Source: Pseudoneurospora amorphoporcata (taxonomy: Eukaryota > Ascomycota > Sordariomycetes > Sordariales > Sordariaceae). From it: a DNA stretch of 64,000 bases. The translations under genes were made by a program, and so were the position numbers. Position 1 is the first letter of the stretch. Each line of letters opens with the position of its first letter. Positions 33,202 through 44,796 of the stretch are shown piece after piece. A model generated the notes under the pieces. It made no database searches, had not been told where the DNA came from, and saw only the letters and a list, made by a program, of their open reading frames with translations. The DNA is taken from contig MU859177.1 of NCBI GenBank assembly GCA_033297205.1, forward strand, positions 47,434-111,433, given 5' to 3'.

Positions 33202-34532
33202 AAACAAAAAGGAGTAATAATAGATGGATGACGCATTGGGCGATCTTGTTTGGTTGATTCCCTTGTTTTGTCGGCTGGAGCACGCCAGTGTTCTTTTTTT
33301 TTTTTTTTTTTGGATGTCGCACTTTTGAAAAGTTAGGACGAGGCTACTGTGTCTGTCTCACGAGTTATGTTATAGATACCCGTTGACCTTGGCCAACATC
33401 CCCTCGTCTTCTCATATGTTATGCATATCTAACTGCCCATACAATTGCTAGCCTTTCTTGGTAGATAATTACCATGACAGGCCGGACACTCAAGACATCC
33501 CAGGACGACACTCTCTCTCTCTTACCGATTGACCATTGGAGGGTACAACTCTAGCGCAACTCGATCCACGGCAATAGGGGTACTCAAAGCGAGGGCCAGG
33601 AGCGTGTATCCGAGTCCTTCATGAGGCCGGACAGCTCGTAATAAGAGGAATTGGGTCTGTGTAAGTGAAGCCACACAACAATCGAGAGGAACCGCTTCCA
33701 GGCCGGCGGCCTAACAGACCAATGAACTGTTTGTTACACACACTAATCGCCAATGAAATTGAACAGGGTCGTAGCAGCCATGAACAGTACGAAAGGCTGT
33801 TAGCGCGAGACCACATATCAAGCGCTTCTGCCGTACTGAGAGCCAATTTCTGAGCTTTTATTTATTATGAAGGTACGATCATTTCGAACACGTTGAATGT
33901 AATGACAATTCCATGATTCTTGGTGGTATTCGGCTATATCGCGGCTTCTGTACGGCCTCCGAGTGTTTCCAAAACGCCTTGTTCGAGGTATTTCACTAAC
34001 GGAGAAACAGATCCAGTTGCTTCCATGATGAGCTGTTCCCGAACACTTCAACGGCTACAGATTGACGTCGAGGACGAAGCCCTTCATCCCCCCACCTCGT
34101 GTCCAGTACACTGGCGGCAGTTGTTTATAAGGCATCCGATTGGTCAACTCGTTCAAAACATTCTTGCTCCATGTAGCATCTGGGCTGCAAACATCCAAGT
34201 GTCTGCACTAATCAAACGTGAGGGTTACCGGGGTTAGGACTGGGTTCGCCTTACCCCTCAGTTGTGTCCAACAATATCGCTCCCGGCTTGCATACAGGGT
34301 GTCGTGGAGGTCCTAGCCTCATACTCCAGCCCCTCACAGTCTCACAACACTACCAAAACCACGACATTGCGCTGAACGTCCAAAACTCGCAAGGCCTCGC
34401 AAGAGAGCACACAGCAAAGTTCCGTGTACTTCTCTCGACATCCCAAAGGCGATTGTTACGAGCATCCACCCTTAGCCACCCCGTCTTGCCAACAAGGGGG
34501 GCAGGTAATCAACCGCCATTCGTCTCATAAGC
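33202..34532. other. Intergenic region between the activator and the NLR cluster
   Basis: It begins with the activator's 3' UTR, including an 18-base T run at about 33294-33311. No supported gene. The last part should hold the promoter of the first NLR gene; an 88-codon frame at 34264-34530 is most likely leader sequence. Confidence 0.5.
33333..33392 (+). repeat. Segmental duplication, copy 1
   Basis: About 60 bp starting TAGGACGAGGCT and ending CCCGTTGACCTTG recur, diverged, at 38119-38182. This copy lies in the 3' flank of the activator, 1.1 kb before the first NLR start. The second lies 0.7 kb before the second NLR start. The pair marks the left edge of the tandem NLR duplication. Confidence 0.65.
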
Positions 34533-37500
34533 ATGGATCCTCTGTCCATCCTCTCAATAGCGGCCTCGGTGGTGCAATTCGTCGACTTTGGGAGTCGGGT
34601 GCTTCAGGAGACCATCAACGCCAAGAAGAATGCTTCTGGTACTGTTATAGCGAGAGTGGTAACGCTCGGGAAAATATCTGGAGAGGTGACAACCCTCACA
34701 CAAGCGATCAGCGAGAAGACAGCGCGGTTGTCCAAATCTGGTCATTCTCGCTCGATAATTGAGATGTCCCTCATTGAGCAATGCCGTCGCTGCAGTGAAA
34801 TGAGCGGAGAAGTCCTGCAAGGTGTCAGAAAACTCACGGGTCGCGGTGTGGAAATGGTCGACTTCAACAGTGAAAGAGACGACAAGCAATGCAAATGGAC
34901 TGAGCGTACCAAACTCGGTAGTTTTAGGGCAGCACTGCGCCTCATTTGGGAGAGTAAGAAGATTGAGGAGATAGAGGAAACCATGAAGCAGATCAAGTCC
35001 GATCTGATGTTCGCAATGATCACCCACATGTGGTAAGTCCTCATATATAGTATTGCGTGATAATATCTAACCTCACGTCTAGGGAACAGTCGCTATCAGG
35101 AAGTGATGCCCTTAACTCCGCACAGCCTGTGTCAAACCAAGCCATCAATGCCCGCCAATTCCTAGCCCAACAACTCAGCTCGACTGACGCGCAGGAGGCT
35201 TTCAGGTCGCTTATACCACAGTCTGCCGAGTCGAAGCCTGACGAGAAAGACTTTGAGACCACTCCAGACAAACTACCATCTTTGCCTTGGGTGACAGATA
35301 CAGCTTGCATACACGCGCTTTTAAGCAGTTTGCGTTTCGGCTGTCTCGGCACTCGCGCAAAAGCCATCACGACCGCTTACCAGAGCACCTTCGAGTGGAT
35401 TTATGGAAAGTCAACTGGGCCCACGGATGGACCGCAGCACACATGCCCGGATTTTGCAGGATGGCTTGAAAACGATCCGGAAAGCGTTTACTGGATTACC
35501 GGTAAACCTGGCTCTGGAAAGTCAACAATGATGAAGTATCTCGTCGAAAATTCTCGCACCACCAGCCATCTAAAGAAATGGTCGGATTACACGCCGGTTC
35601 ATATCATCTGGTTCTACTCCTGGAACGCGGGGGATGATTCAATGCAAAAGTCACAGGAAGGACTGCTTCGCACACTCCTGTACCAAATACTTGAAGCGGC
35701 CCCACAACTTGCTTCACAAATACTACCTGCCCGATGGGCTGTACTGAAGCTCTTCGGTAGCAAGGCTCGACGACACCTACCTTCCTGGACTTGGCGAGAA
35801 CTCTTCGACTCCATCATGGCCTTGGATTTGGAAACGGTCAGCCGAAGCTCTAAACTCGCCATCTTCATAGATGGTTTAGACGAGTTTGAGGGAGACGACA
35901 GAGATCACGAAGCATTGATCGGGGTCGTCAAGAAGTTCCATAGCTGTTCAGGCATAAAGGTTTGCGTGAGCAGCAGGCCCTGGAACACGTTCCGAGACGC
36001 CTTTCACGATTGCCCTCAACTTCGCATGGAAACGTTAACACAAACGGACATGACTCTTTTTGTGAATGGAAGTTTCAACAGAAGCCCTGCCTTTCGGGAT
36101 CTGTACAGCACTTCCCCCAATGAGGCTAGTGAGCTCATGTCTACTGTGATTGACAAGGCCAAAGGAGTCTTTCTATGGGTATCGATTGTCACAAACGTCA
36201 TCATTGAAGGGCTTCGGGACGGTGAGAGAATCGAGAGTCTTAGGCGAAAGATTGATGAATTGCCAAGCGACTTGGGTAGACTGTATACCAGTCTGTGGCG
36301 CGGTATAAAGCCAGAGTACAAGCCGGATGGTGCCCGACTTTTGGTACTGTTCGAAACTTTTCACCAGGGATTCAAGTTTGTAGGACCAAAGGGTCTCACG
36401 GCAGAAAGGCTTTGGCTCGCGGACGGCGACTCACCAGTTCCCAACGCCCAACGGATCATACGGCAAATCGTTCAAAACCTTGAAAGACGGCTTGCAAGCC
36501 GGACAAGGAATATATTGGAGGTATCACCATCTGGCGTCGTGGACTATCTACATCGGACGGCAAGGGATTGGATCCACAACAAAGAGTACGATGCATGGCG
36601 TGATATCACCCAGTGGCAGCCTGTGGATTTCGATCCGCATCTTGGACTTCTCATAGCAACTGCTGCAACCGCCGCGGATCCCAAAGCCTGGGGGTTGTAT
36701 AATCACTCCTTAGTGCCATGGTATCGGTATTACGGCAAGTCGTGGAAACTCATGGCGCAATGCTTTTACCATGCGTCCCGAATGACCGTCCACAGCCCTG
36801 TCAGCTGTAAAAAGATGGCAGAGTCCCTGGATAGCCTGGCAGGGACCCTGATAACTTTGTGTTCCACAAGAACACGCGAGTGTCCGATGCCTTTCTGGGC
36901 TAGTTCAAGTACGAGTCGTCCAGACCGTCTTTACGGCTTTGTATCTCGCCGGGGAGTTGGGGATGATTCGCTACGTAAGCTTCAAAGTCAACGCAGCCTG
37001 CAAACTACTTGAGGTGAAGGGGGATAGCGATGATATCATCTGGCGACTTATTTATGGAGCAGGAGACTGTACTTTCCTGCGGGAATTTGGCCCCTTGATT
37101 GAGGGAGCAAAGGAAGTTCTCCAGAGCAACGAGAATCAGCCATGGCTCGACCCGAAACGGAACCGGTCAGTCAGACGTATCCAGGACATCATCGCCTTTG
37201 ATCCCCAGGAGCGATATAACCTGCTCAAGGATATCCTCCAGAAGATGAGGGAGTCCCCTCAGAAAGCGGCTGGATTTGAAAAGAAGTTGCGACCATTGCA
37301 CAAGCAGATAATAACAGACATCACTCGTGGAAGAAAAATGGAGTTCAGCCAGCCCGTTACCATATCTTTCCAGTCAAACGGCGGAAGCAACCAGGAGAAG
37401 ACGATTCCCTATGGACACGCTGTAGCCGAGTTACTGGAACACCATGGCGTTGGCAATCCGTTAAGAGGATGGTGGAGACGGAAATCATGGCAATGGTCGA

Positions 37501-37637
37501 CGGCAGGTGCAAACAAGTCGCAGAGAAGTTTGACATCGCCAACAACGCCATCTGGAGACTTTGATAGGTCACCAAGTTCTGATGACAGTGATATCGACTC
37601 CGTGCATTCAGTCGCGACTACAGTGTCGTACGGCTAG
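34533..37637 (+). CDS. NACHT-type STAND/NLR protein, copy 1, with probable C-terminal frameshift
   Basis: Exons 34533-35032 and 35083-37012 join in phase (donor GTAAGT, acceptor TCTAG) and give 809 residues. Residues 1-166 match the fungal N-terminal domain of STAND proteins, starting MDPLSILSIAASVVQFVDFG. The NACHT module has Walker A GKPGSGKST at 307-315 and Walker B LAIFIDGLDEF near 425, then CVSSRPWN. The winged-helix-like part follows, but I see no ankyrin, TPR or WD40 repeats. Coding similarity leaves this frame at about 36840. It continues in another frame (VRVVQTVFTALYLAGELGM onwards) to a TAG at 37637, adding about 260 residues with a Ser-rich tail. No intron of plausible length restores the frame, so a one-base indel is likely. 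Such proteins are signal-sensing NTPases in fungal non-self recognition. Confidence 0.8.
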
Positions 37638-38863
37638 GTTACTGGGCTGTTAGTTGCTCAGCACCATTGCGAAAAGTCGAGTCCAGTTCCTGAACCACCA
37701 TGTATGGGTATGAATAGAAAAGAAGAAAAATTGTCAGTTTCTCACATTCAACAGCCAAACCCCATTTGGACTCTCTTTCAAGTTTGTGTGGATATTGCTG
37801 TTTGAAGCACTGCCGGCGGCCTGGGATCTCTTTCACGCTGACAAAGTCTCGTCAGTCAGTCCCTGGCGTTTTGTAAGCCAGTACTCGAGTGCTTGTTATG
37901 CTCCGGAGATAACCCTAGCCCATGTTGATTCCCAGCGCAAGTACTTTGTTTTTTTCCAGGTACCCGTTGTGCCTGCCATTCAGTTGAGGATTCTGTGGCA
38001 GTCGTGACCGACCATACTTCACGTCTGAATGATGCACTCCTTTCATTCTAGATTTGCGGTGCATTTCCTCTCTTCGATTCTTCTTTCGAGTCTTTTGTTT
38101 CTCGCATCTCGTGGACAGCTAGGACGAGGCTGCTCTATCTTTCTCATGTGCTTTATTATAAATACCTACCCGTTGACCTTGCAAGCTCATTACATTTTTT
38201 ACCTTTCATCTTTGGCGGTCGTATCTTCACTAGGATGGACTGTGGCAGCACTTCAACAAACTGGTGTCATCCTCCAACCCAAACATTCTACAGGTACCTA
38301 CGCTCCTTTCCGTATAGTTAGGCTGCTTCGCAGCAGACTAAGACTCTCCAGCGATAGGTCCTGGCTGCAATGCGCAGATCCAGAACTACACCACTCACGA
38401 CGATTGGATCGCACTCCACCGGTGGCTGTCACCGAGAAGAATTGATTTTGGGACTGGATCCAGCCGCTTACTGTGCACACGTTCGGCATCGTTTCGCGAG
38501 CGTATCACCATTTTGGACTGCGTGGCAGTGCCAATGATTGGCATCTAAACCATTCTAGCGTCCCGTCACGAAACACCCTCCAGCTTCCCTTGGTCTGTGA
38601 ACGGGACGTGAACGCACTCTGGTTATGGCCGCCTCATACCGGGACCCTGTGAGACAGTCCGTGGATTTATCCTCACGCTCGTAATCTTCCGGAGATTTGG
38701 CCATATCCATATTTATTCGCGACATTCTGCCGCACTGCTCATCTATACTCTTCGCAGAGACCCAGATCGACGACCCATCCTCCAGCGCTCTACGCATCTG
38801 CCTTCCCGCCGCACTCATGAAGCAGCTCCCAACCACATCGCTCGTCTTGCGCTGACGAACAAT
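37638..38863. other. Spacer between the tandem NLR copies
   Basis: No supported gene. It contains the second copy of the duplicated flank (38119-38182) and the presumed promoter of the second NLR copy. Confidence 0.5.
38119..38182 (+). repeat. Segmental duplication, copy 2
   Basis: Diverged copy of 33333-33392 in the same orientation: both contain TAGGACGAGGCT, a TTAT.ATA stretch and CCCGTTGACCTTG in the same order. It extends the tandem NLR duplication into non-coding sequence. Confidence 0.65.
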
Positions 38864-41563
38864 ATGGATCCTCTGAGCGCTCTATCGGTGGCAGCCGCCG
38901 TCGTGCAGTTCGTTGACTTCGGATTTGGCCTCGTCAAAAAAGCTTCGAATATTCGCAAAGATGCAGCTGTTGTTCGCGAAAAGATCGTGGAGATCGAGAG
39001 GCTTTCTGAGGAACTGCTCGATCTATCGGGCCAAATCCAAGAGAGAATGTCGCGTCTTCGGCGGCCTGGCGGTCTGCTCACAATGGTGGAGATGCGGCTA
39101 CTGGAAGCGTGCGACAACTGCCAGGCCATGGGGGAACAAATCGCCGAGGCCATCCCCAAGATACAGGAGAAGGGAGTTAAAAGCGTTACATTTGGTTTTT
39201 CTCCTCCTGCGCGGAAGGACCTGGCTGTTGGTGCTCTCAAAGACTGCAAATCGATCTATTCCAACTTCCGAAACGCCCTGCAACTCGTCCTGGCAGAGAG
39301 CCTCATTGTGGATCTAGAATGAAATCTCGAAGCGATAAGGTCAACATTGATGATGGCAATGATCTCAAACCTATGGTACACAATATCCTCAACAGTTTTT
39401 CAACATTCCGTCTGCTAACTGACTTGACCTAGGGAGCGTTCAATCCGAATGCAAAGACCGTCCCCAGAGTCCTTGAGTACGACAACTTTTGATACCGAAA
39501 CACTTGGGCAACAACTTCAGTCGGACAGCGGACGGAAGAAATTCGAGTCATTGATGTATCCCAATTCGAGACACATGCAACGTCAAGATGGTGACATCCC
39601 CTCATGGACGGAGCAACAGCTCAGCGATGTCGACTGTATAGAAATACTTTTGCAACAATTGCACTACGGGTCAATGGAGATCCGTCATGAAGCTATACCG
39701 GAGACTTACGAGAAGACATACAGCTGGATCTTCGACCAGTCCCAGGTTTCTGGAAGCAATCCAGGCCATCCTCGTTGGGCAGATTTTCCGAGGTGGCTTG
39801 AACATGATTCAGAAAGCGTGTACTGAATCACAGGCAAACCGGGGTCTGGAAAGTCTACACTGATGAAGTTCATCTTTGGCGATGGACGAATGAATGCACA
39901 CCTTCGCAAATGGTCTGGTTCGAAACCACTTTATACTGCTGCATATTTCTCCTGGTATGCCGGCGACGAGCTGCAGAAATCTCAAGAAGGCTTGTTGCGC
40001 AGCCTCATTTACCAGATTATTCGACAGGTCCCTCAAGTTGCCCTTAGGTTGCTGCCTAATCGATCGGCCATGCTCAAGCTTTTTGGCGTTAGGGCTGCAT
40101 GCGATTTTCCTCCCTGGAGCTACAAAGAACTTCGGGACTGTATGGCCTCGATAAAAACCCTTACAAATGACTTCAACCTTGCGATTCTCATCGACGGATT
40201 GGACGAATTTGACGGCGAACATGCTCAGCTTATAGACCTCATCAAGGATCTTCATCGCCAACCTCGCATAAAAGTTTGCGTCAGCAGTCGGCCATGGAAT
40301 GCGTTTTGCGACGCATTTAGTGGTTGCCCCCAACTTCGCATGGAGCTTCTCACCGAAAAGGATATGGAGGCATTTGTTCACGGGAAATTCGAGGCCAACA
40401 TAGCTTTTGCAGAGCTCCGGCAAGATCAAACTACGATCGCTGATGGACTAGTGACTGACATAGTTCGAAAGTCAGAGGGCGTTTTTCTTTGGGTATCGCT
40501 GGTCACTAACTCGGTTCTTGACGGGATTGCCAACGGTGACACTTTAACCGATTCGTATCGGCTACTAGACGAGCTTCCCAGTGATCTCAGCGATCTTTAC
40601 GACAATTTGTGGTCTCGTGTTGAATCCGAACACAAAGGAGAAAGGGCTCAGTTACTTTGCGTGATGGATACGTACTCCCGCTCAAAACCCGAGGCAGGCA
40701 GCCTCAGCCGACTACAACAAAGTTCTTTTTGGTATTCTCGGGGCTTACCACAGACGCTTCTTTGGTTTTCGGTATTTGGAGCCACATCTCCATTTTCCGC
40801 GAAAACATTTGCAAGGCGACTGCACAGCCGTATGAAAGGACTTGTAGAAATCAAGCTGTCAGGTTGTATTGCCTATTTGCACCGAACGGTGCACGATTGG
40901 ATTATGGGGAGATGGGAAGAAATCCAACTTGAAGGCCCAGCAGATTTTGACGCGCATATGGCGCTGGTGACAGGTTTAGCAAGCACTGTTCACTTGGCGA
41001 ATTATGGATCGGGCTGCTGTGGCGATCCATCTATGTGGATACTTTTGGCCTTTCATCACGTTTCCAGGGTTTTGGAGCAGTATCGTAATCGTTCCTTTGC
41101 AGAACTTGACAGGCTGGCGCACGATATAAGGGACGCGGTCTCCAAACACGCATCGGCTATTAGTGGCCATCGTCGCTACGAATCTTGCTGGACTTCCTTC
41201 GGTCGCCAGAGTTGCGAGACCTTTGGTTTCGATACTTTTGCAGCCGTTGTCGGTGGCTTTGGCTTACAATACGTCCGGGCCAAGATAACTGCTGAACCTG
41301 TTTACTACACCGTCGAAGGAAATTACAAAGATCTTATCTGGTCCATCATGTTTGGACAGAGCAGATCGCTAAACTTACTATCGTGCTTATTCAGTAGCTT
41401 AGTGGTTTCGAACCCGACCTTCGACGCTTACAGTGACAACAGACTTACCCTCGCTGAATTATGGATGCGATGCGCCTTGAAAGGGACTAGGGATCGCGCA
41501 GCGCTGGTGTCGAGGTTGGCCACCCTATATGACAGAGTGTTGGAAAGCTCCGGGTTCAATTAG
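38864..41563 (+). pseudogene. NACHT-type STAND/NLR protein, copy 2, two nonsense codons
   Basis: Exons 38864-39375 and 39433-41563 join at the same place and phase as in copy 1 and keep one frame for 881 codons, with only two stops: TGA at 39320-39322 and TGA at 39824-39826. The N-terminal domain starts MDPLSALSVAAAVVQFVDFG. The second stop stands where copy 1 has the Trp of ESVYWITGKPGSGKST, immediately before Walker A, so it is probably TGG to TGA. Walker B is LAILIDGLDEF. The downstream ATG at 39863 would leave out Walker A. There is no frameshift in 2.6 kb, so the damage is recent or under some constraint. It is a tandem duplicate of the gene at 34533. Confidence 0.85.
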
Positions 41564-41654
41564 GCATACCGAATGCCTAAGGCATCAATGGGAATCGACG
41601 CAACTAATGTGACAAGGGCAGTATTCTGGGCTTGGAACAGTAGTTCAAATTCAG

Positions 41655-41975
41655 CTAATAAACTTCTTTGGTCTCGAAGGCCTTGTTGATCTTCTCAACC
41701 TCCAGGAGAAGGTTGGGCTTCAAGGCCTTCTTATGCCAAACGGAATCGGCACGTTCTTGAGGTACGCATCAAGCCTTGTCGCCTGAGGCTTCAAGGCATC
41801 TATCATACATGTGGAACTTCCTGAATGCCTTCATCCATTCTCTATCTTCCTTTTGGCGTTGTCCTGCATCCGTGCGCCTTGCTTCTTGTTTGGTTGGCTG
41901 TGGTTGCTTCTGGGAAGATTGGGATCGTCTCGAGATTGGGATCGTCTCGTGGTGCCTCATAAGCGTCTTCGGCAC
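41655..41975 (-). pseudogene. Relic of an unidentified coding sequence
   Basis: A minus-strand frame ends with a charged, protein-like stretch (EWMKAFRKFHMYDRCLEAS), a TGA at 41769-41771, then in the same frame SVWHKKALKPNLLLEVEKI and a final TAG at 41655-41657. Upstream, protein-like sequence appears to move to another frame near 41890. I do not recognise the family. The pattern fits the remains of a gene rather than a working one. Confidence 0.3.
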
Positions 41976-42361
41976 TTCCAGGGTTTGGCTCGCTAGCCGG
42001 TAGCGTCGGAAGGAGTTCGGGTAAGCAGTGCTGATGGCCGAGAGTCCGGCCGAGGTGAGTGTGGCGGCCGGAGGCCTCCGGGCATCTCGAGGCTGATGCC
42101 AAGCGTTGAGGCTCTGTTGAGCCTTGCGATCCTAACCCCTGGGCTGTGGGCAATGTCCGTGTGACAACTAAAGAATACAAAGCAAAAATGTCAAGGATGC
42201 TCAGGAGGCACGGAGTCGGCTCATCGTTGGAGGGAAGGCTGCGCCGAGTCAGATTTGTTGGAGATTTGTTCCGCAAATAAGAGGACAGCGAGCGAAGGCA
42301 GTCTTCATTGTGGGATATAAGGATATCGATAATATGCTGGATGGCCCAATTCATATCTTAT

Positions 42362-43277
42362 TTACCAGTCCACGAAATAGTCAATCCCCTCTGTGATCGC
42401 GCTAGAAGCAGCTCCGAAGTGATCCTGCCCAGCATATTCCCTCAGCTGCAAATCCTTCATCCTCTTGCTGCCCTCGATCCGATAGAACAGTTCATGGGAA
42501 TAATCTGTCAACCGAAGCTCTGGAGTATAGCCTTGCGCTGCTGGAACGCCTCCTCCGTCTCAGTCTTCCTTCGAACCGGAAACTGTTCAGCGCGCCATAA
42601 CCGAGGAAGAACTTCGGTTTCGCCTCCGTCTCCGGAGTCGAACCCGAACCAGCAGCCCCATTACCGAACTTGTCCGTCACCACACCTAAAATCGAGCCAT
42701 TATTCCAGTATATCGCCGGACTGACGGGAAAAAACGTGTCGAACCAATCCGGGCGGGTGATCAACGCCCAGATGGTGAAGATTCCGCCCCATGAGTGTCC
42801 GTACAGGGCCTCACGGGTGAACTCAACATTGGGGAACCTGGTCGATGAACTCGATAAAGTCGTCTGCGCCCGCGGTGATGTTCTGCGGCGAGGGAATAGG
42901 AGGCCGGAAGTCGACGGCTCGCTGAGTTAGGCCGTAAACTGCTGACGACTACACTGTCGGGCTGGGCGAACTCGACTTCGTTGCGTCGCTTGAAGGCTTC
43001 CGAGGCGGTCATGCCCAGGGCGTTGCCGTCTAGGAGGTGCCTTTTCATGGTGTCAGTTGGGTTTTTCATGACGATGATTCGGATGGGCAGATGGACTTAC
43101 ATGGCGAGATCGGGCTTGGCCACCTCGCGAGATTCCCACTTGAACGGCCATGAGATCTGGATCTGGTACTCCTTTTGCTTGGCGGCATTGCTGACGTTCC
43201 ATAGTGCGGTGTTGGCGAAGACCGCGGGGAGAAAGGAAGGGTTAGGGGGCGAATGTCCAGTTGCCTACGGACGCCAT
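42362..43277 (-). pseudogene. PF00756-type esterase (siderophore-esterase-like), many frameshifts
   Basis: The start ATG at 43277 gives MASVGNWTFAP, and one extra C in a C run breaks the frame. Beyond it the next frame reads NTALWNVSNAAKQKEYQIQI. After an intron with donor GTAAGT come HLLDGNALGMTASEAF, then, with frame changes and missing segments, DFRPPIPSPQNITAGADDF. The nucleophile motif YGHSWGGIFTIWALITRP, PVSPAIYWNNGS, EAFQQRKAILQSF, a TGA and finally LREYAGQDHFGAASSAI and VDW at TAA 42362 follow. The Ser elbow GHSWGG and the His in DHFGA are the expected catalytic residues. Order and motifs match fungal esterases that open siderophores or related esters. At least four frame changes make it non-functional. 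Confidence 0.8.
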
Positions 43278-43761
43278 GATGTTCAACACTTGAAGCTGAG
43301 TGAGCTTGCGGGTTTGATGTGGTTATGAAGACACCTCAAGGTTGATCTTGGTGGCAGAGATTATCGGTTTATGCCCAATACCACCATCTGGAAGTTCCCG
43401 CTTCTCTAGTCCCGTAGGGGGTTAGTTCAGCTCTTGAGGTAACACCACAGCGTCTAAGCGTCGAAGAATTGGATGATGAAATGCGAATGCGACTCAACTC
43501 AGCTCGGACTTAGGAGGCTGTTGTTGCTTGGATTTGTTATTTCTTCTTTGGTGCTTAGAAGCAATTACCAACGTTTTTTTTTGGTCATGCACTATGCGCT
43601 CCGAAAGAAGGCCATCATTGGCAAACCAAGGAGCCATTATGGCCTAGAATAGTTGACGGGATGGGTATGCGTTGTTGTAGAGAAGACACTTTGAAACTGA
43701 GAAAAAGAACGGTAGCGAAAGTGATACAGCTAGGGAAAAAAAAAGGGGAAAAAAGAAAACC
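43278..43761. other. Intergenic region upstream of the esterase pseudogene
   Basis: Former promoter of the esterase and the Pol III terminator of the tRNA (T run on the minus strand at 43741-43757). Nothing else recognised. Confidence 0.5.
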
Positions 43762-43867
43762 TGACAAGAGTGGGATTCGAACCCACGCCCTTTCGGACCA
43801 CGGAACTCTGAGAGGAGATTAAGGGTTAACCTTAACGTGGCGCCTTAGACCGCTCGGCCATCTTGCC
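43762..43867 (-). tRNA. tRNA-Leu (anticodon AAG) with a 26-nt intron
   Basis: The acceptor stem GGCAAGA pairs with TCTTGTC, the D arm is GGCCGAGCGGTCTAAGGCG, and the T arm is GTGGG TTCGAAT CCCAC. The anticodon stem CCACG/CGTGG encloses TTAAGG, then the intron at 43804-43829, then C. The anticodon AAG is at 43831-43833. The variable arm TCCGAAAGGGC is typical for Leu. A T run follows the 3' end. Confidence 0.95.
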
Positions 43868-44796
43868 TTATGATGGCGATCGTGCTCTGAATGACGGCCT
43901 ATGAAGGACACGGCTCGGGAGGGCGCGTCCGCCGAACGGTAGTCCTGCCTTTTGGGTGGCGGCAGGCCCGGGCAGAACGGAACAAATCTTTACAACCCAT
44001 CACATTCTCTTCCTCCTTGCCATTCATTTCAGTTGCAACAACGAAGTTAACCACTATTATTTCTAGCTCAAACAAATTGTACGCAAACTGGAGTTATTCG
44101 ATTGATAACGCGCACTTTCGAACGAACCTCACCACGGCCATCGTGTCTGACTTTCTGCGACGGTCCAGCTGATGCGTGATGCGGTAGGACGCTACGCCGC
44201 ATCAACCGCAGAGGGCATCATATTCGCCACAACCCCGACCTCATCAATGGCCGTCCCATCAACACTTACAACATGGTGGATGACATGATAATCTATCGCA
44301 TTTTTGATGCACTGGCTTTGCGCTCTTCATCTTGGAGACTTGGTTGGAAAGTATATGCTACATCACTAAGCCCCGAACAAGTTGCAAGCGACTCAGCCGC
44401 GAGCTGTTGTGTCACATATGATATTCAAGGCCACCAGATAACCCGATGCTACTCTACCCGTGCCACGGGTAGATGCAGTAAGGCATTTTCAGCTACGCGC
44501 CCGGGAGGTAATCATTGGCCAAGAATGACTGTTGGGTCGGCAGCATGTTGCTGAATGGAGCCCGGAATCTCGAGGGCGGGGCAAGGCTCTCGTTGAAGTG
44601 TGCGTTGTCGCCGTCGCGCTCCCGCGTTGGATATTGTCGCAACTACGAACTGGACAATTACTCAACCCCACGATAGACTTGCGGCGATGATTACACTGTC
44701 GTAGCATTCCTTACAAGATCAATCCCGCAACAAATTACTATTCGGTTACACGACCTCCCAGCGGTTCTCCACGACTCTCCTTTACAAGTCGCCACC
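43868..44796. other. Intergenic region before the third NLR locus
   Basis: Short frames at 43891-44172 and 44273-44554 have no recognisable features. The stretch before 44797 is the presumed promoter of the ankyrin-type NLR pseudogene. Confidence 0.45.

Noticed and set aside
36807..36842. 36-nt GT...AG stretch that might be an intron joining the two frames of the first NLR
   Set aside because: Too short for a usual fungal intron, has no branch site, and the join does not lead into the second frame.
37638..38863. Search for a small effector gene beside the NLR genes, as in known NLR/effector pairs
   Set aside because: No open frame with a HeLo-like domain, lipase motif or amyloid-type repeat was found in this spacer or in 33202-34532.
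39824..39826. A-to-I editing as explanation for the TGA before Walker A in the second NLR
   Set aside because: The edited A would follow G, an unfavoured neighbour for this editing; loss by a TGG to TGA mutation is simpler. Editing is kept as an option only for UAG codons.
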